The notes under the pieces: model-generated
Told to the model about the DNA's origin: nothing
The model's input: the letters and a program-made list of their open reading frames with translations, nothing else
The model's database searches: none
Shown here: piece after piece, positions 62,019 through 64,000 of the stretch
Numbering within the stretch: the first letter of the stretch is position 1
Layout of the letters: every line of letters starts with the position of its first letter
Program-made: the position numbers and the translations under genes
DNA from: a bacterium
GTDB lineage: Bacteria > Pseudomonadota > Gammaproteobacteria > Pseudomonadales > Moraxellaceae
Direction of reading: 5' to 3'
Length of the DNA stretch: 64,000 nt
NCBI GenBank assembly: GCA_029945725.1
Contig: JAQSDB010000002.1
Coordinates: 620,001-684,000 of the forward strand

Positions 62019-63281
62019 ATGCCTGCCAGTGCCTCCCTTCGTTCCCGCCTGTGGCTGTTGCTGACACTTTATGTCTGTCAGGGTCTGCCTACCGGCGTTT
62101 TCACGCAGGCGCTTCCGGCACTGTTGCGCAGCTACCATGTACCGCTGACGGTGATCGGCCTGAGTGGTTTTCTGGCCATGCCGTGGGCGCTGAAATTTCT
62201 CTGGGCACCTGTTGTCGAAGCGCATTTTTCGGTACGCGTCGGCCAGCGTCGCAGCTGGATTCTGCCCATGCAGGCGGCGGCCTTCGTCATGCTGGTGCTG
62301 ATGGCCTTTTTTGATCCGCACCGGCTGGGGACACCGGCCGGTGTGACCGCGTTTTTTGTGCTGATGTTTTTCATCAATCTTTTTGCCGCCACCCAGGACA
62401 TTGCCACTGATGGCCTGGCGGTACGCACCCTGGATTTTCACGAGCGCGGTCTCGGTAACGGCATCCAGGTGGCGGGCTATCGCATCGGCCTGATTATTGG
62501 CGGTGGCTTGCTGCTGTATCTGGTGGGCGTCTGGAGCTGGCAGGGCACTTTCCTGCTGCTCGCCGTGCTCCTGCTGTTGCTGACCTTGCCGGTGCTGAAT
62601 TTCCGTGAGCCGGCGCCCTTCATCCATGAGGCCCGGCAGCCGTTTCCCTACTGGCAGGTTTTCACCAGCTTTTTTGATCGTCCCGGACTCAAGGGCTGGC
62701 TGGTGGTTCTGGTGACCTACAAGGCCGGCGAGTCGCTGGGCTCGGCCATGGTGAAGCCCATGCTGGTGGATCTCGGGCTGGACCTGAAACAGATCGGTTT
62801 GATGGTGAGTCTGGCGGGATCGGTGGCGGCACTGCTCGGTGCCCTGCTGGGTGGCTGGCTGACAACGGTGCTGGGGCGTTATCGCGCCATCATCGGTTTC
62901 GGTGCCTTGCAGGCTCTTGGCATTGCGGCTTATGCGGGTCTGTCATGGCGTCATGATCAGGGCCTGTCTGTCGATCTGGAGCTGATTTATGCGATCAATG
63001 CCTTCGAGCATTTTGTCAGCGGCATGGCCATGACGGCGTTGCTGACGGCCGTGATGGATTTGTCGCGACCGCATCATGCGGCTTCAGATTTCACGGTACA
63101 GGTGAGCGTGCTGGCCATTTTTGGCGGCAGCTTTTATCTCGGCGCCGGCTTTGTCGCCGAGGCGCTCGGCTATACCGGGTATTTCCTGCTCTCGGGCCTG
63201 ATTGCCCTGGTCCTGTTGTGGCCGGCGGCGGTGTATTGCCGGCGCCTGCCCTTGCTGACCGGTGCGCGACAAGCCGGCTGA
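62019..63281 (+). CDS. MFS transporter, AmpG/FptX-like
   Basis: A 420-residue carrier with about twelve membrane segments. The ATQDIATDGLAVRTL segment (about residues 125-139) and the QGLPTGVFTQALPALLRSY opening place it in the AmpG/RhtX/FptX/acetyl-CoA transporter group. Candidate substrates are muropeptides or a small siderophore; sequence alone does not decide. The ATG at 62019 is chosen; the frame is open upstream, but that part is not hydrophobic and not family-like. No ampC, nagZ or siderophore genes are near it. Confidence 0.84.
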   Translation: MPASASLRSRLWLLLTLYVCQGLPTGVFTQALPALLRSYHVPLTVIGLSGFLAMPWALKFLWAPVVEAHFSVRVGQRRSWILPMQAAAFVMLVLMAFFDPHRLGTPAGVTAFFVLMFFINLFAATQDIATDGLAVRTLDFHERGLGNGIQVAGYRIGLIIGGGLLLYLVGVWSWQGTFLLLAVLLLLLTLPVLNFREPAPFIHEARQPFPYWQVFTSFFDRPGLKGWLVVLVTYKAGESLGSAMVKPMLVDLGLDLKQIGLMVSLAGSVAALLGALLGGWLTTVLGRYRAIIGFGALQALGIAAYAGLSWRHDQGLSVDLELIYAINAFEHFVSGMAMTALLTAVMDLSRPHHAASDFTVQVSVLAIFGGSFYLGAGFVAEALGYTGYFLLSGLIALVLLWPAAVYCRRLPLLTGARQAG

Positions 63282-63336
63282 CAAGTGCCGCGGTTTCAGG
63301 GGAAAATGTGCGCCTTGATACCTGTCCGGAACCAGC

Positions 63337-63591
63337 ATGAGTGACGCACCGCCCGACCCGATTGCCCATCATCTCGATGCCTGCGGACTCTATTGTCCGG
63401 AACCGGTGATGATGCTGCACAACAAGGTACGCGACATGCAGACCGGCGAGTTGCTGGAAGTGCTCGCCACCGATCCTTCCACCATGCGCGATATTCCCAA
63501 ATTCTGTGCCTTTCTCGGGCATGAACTGGTGTTGAAGGAAACGCTCGATGCTGAAAGGCAGTTCCGTTACCTGATCCGCAAGGGCGGTTAA
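63337..63591 (+). CDS. tusA: TusA-like sulfur carrier protein
   Basis: An 84-residue protein with the TusA signature [16 protein letters not shown]; the catalytic Cys20 is in the CPxP motif. TusA receives persulfide sulfur from IscS and passes it to TusBCD for 2-thiolation of tRNA wobble uridine, and also affects molybdenum cofactor synthesis. An extra Cys16 lies close by. It is a separate short gene 55 bp after the MFS gene and ends at a bidirectional terminator. Confidence 0.92.
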   Translation: MSDAPPDPIAHHLDACGLYCPEPVMMLHNKVRDMQTGELLEVLATDPSTMRDIPKFCAFLGHELVLKETLDAERQFRYLIRKGG

Positions 63592-63631
63592 AGCGGCGTC
63601 ACGGTTTTTCGTTGAGTACTCGATACCCGAT

Positions 63632-63662
63632 AAAAAGGGCTGAATATTTTCAGCCCTTTTTT
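63632..63662. terminator. Bidirectional terminator between tusA and the hydrolase gene
   Basis: A 12-bp AAAAAGGGCTGA/TCAGCCCTTTTT stem with a 6-base loop between convergent genes. Confidence 0.88.
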
Positions 63663-63684
63663 ATGGTCAGGATTTTCTCCTCTT

Positions 63685-64000
63685 TCAGGCAGTTCCTTCC
63701 AGAATCAGTGTGGCGACGCCGGCAGGATCATCCCACATGGGCACATGACCCCAGCCGCGCGGTTTTATCCAGCGGGTGTGGGCAGGCAACTCATCGCGAT
63801 GCTGGGCGCTGGCGGTCAACAGCCAGTCACGACTGCCAAAAGCGACCGTAACGGGAATGCGCAGGTTTGTGCCGCCGCTGAAATGGCTGGCATGGTGCAG
63901 CGTTTCATCAAAAGCGGTGGCAGCGGCAAAGACTTTCGTGCATTGCACCGCATCGGCGGCCGGCATTTTCCAGCTGCTGACGGAAACCGGCAGGGCCATG
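63685..64000 (-). CDS. Alpha/beta hydrolase, C-terminal part (5' end outside window)
   Basis: About 105 C-terminal residues of an alpha/beta hydrolase, cut by the right edge of the window. IPVTVAFGSRDWLLT holds the likely catalytic Asp and GWGHVPMWDDPAGV the catalytic His. The ATG at 63997-63999 is probably internal, since the nucleophile part of the fold is missing. The substrate is unknown. Confidence 0.8.
   Translation of the reverse strand, partial: MALPVSVSSWKMPAADAVQCTKVFAAATAFDETLHHASHFSGGTNLRIPVTVAFGSRDWLLTASAQHRDELPAHTRWIKPRGWGHVPMWDDPAGVATLILEGTA

Overview
The window is ordinary, gene-dense chromosome of a Gram-negative gammaproteobacterium: about 57 protein genes, short spacers and many intrinsic terminators. 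Gene content (FabA/FabB, PlsB, TesB, CyaB-type adenylate cyclase, an HptB/HsbR/HsbA-like switch, an FNR/ANR sensor, system I cytochrome c maturation) fits the order Pseudomonadales, perhaps a relative of the Moraxellaceae. That placement is inference from gene content. No rRNA, tRNA, CRISPR array, prophage or complete insertion sequence was seen.

Layout. 1-7034: end of the lipid A / replication / fatty-acid block (lpxB, rnhB, dnaE, accA, tilS). 7094-8899: fabA-fabB, leftward. 9200-13511: ccmFGHI without ccmABCDE. 13684-16997: adk, hemH, an AT-rich leader and a lysine/alanine-rich histone H1-like gene. 17119-23265: mobA, a DinG/YoaA helicase, tsaB, a palindromic mobile-like element inserted exactly between tsaB and a thioesterase gene, then uppP, rsmJ and tpx. 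23383-27728: a three-gene ABC exporter. 27920-34937: plsB, an esterase, corA, tesB and a patatin phospholipase. 35654-41757: a signalling block with a STAS protein, a REC-PP2C-kinase protein and an Hpt protein (Hsb-like partner switch), then CyaB, a DUF962 protein, ANR and a universal stress protein. 41921-47374: a cNMP-binding patatin and a thiolase / multifunctional beta-oxidation operon. 47536-52698: a lipoprotein of unknown function, a repeat-rich spacer, FKBP, an SDR, a small HEAGH membrane protein, a structured spacer, an AraC-MGMT fusion and a glycine-zipper protein. 52762-60404: a desaturase and an SDR, each divergent from its own AraC-type regulator, with a PAS-only membrane protein and a HIT protein between. 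60488-64000: purU, gpx, an MFS carrier, a TusA-like protein and a truncated alpha/beta hydrolase.

Themes. Lipid metabolism recurs: synthesis (accA, fabA, fabB, plsB), desaturation, thioesterases, two patatins, and beta-oxidation (thiolase, multifunctional enzyme, MFE-2-like SDR). Signalling is concentrated at 35.6-43.7 kb, where a cAMP-producing enzyme, an oxygen-sensing regulator and a cyclic-nucleotide-binding phospholipase lie within 6 kb. The least explained pieces are the element at 20348-20551, the inverted-repeat spacer at 48205-48703, the tandem hairpins at 51021-51120, the leader of the H1-like gene, and the PAS array without an output domain.
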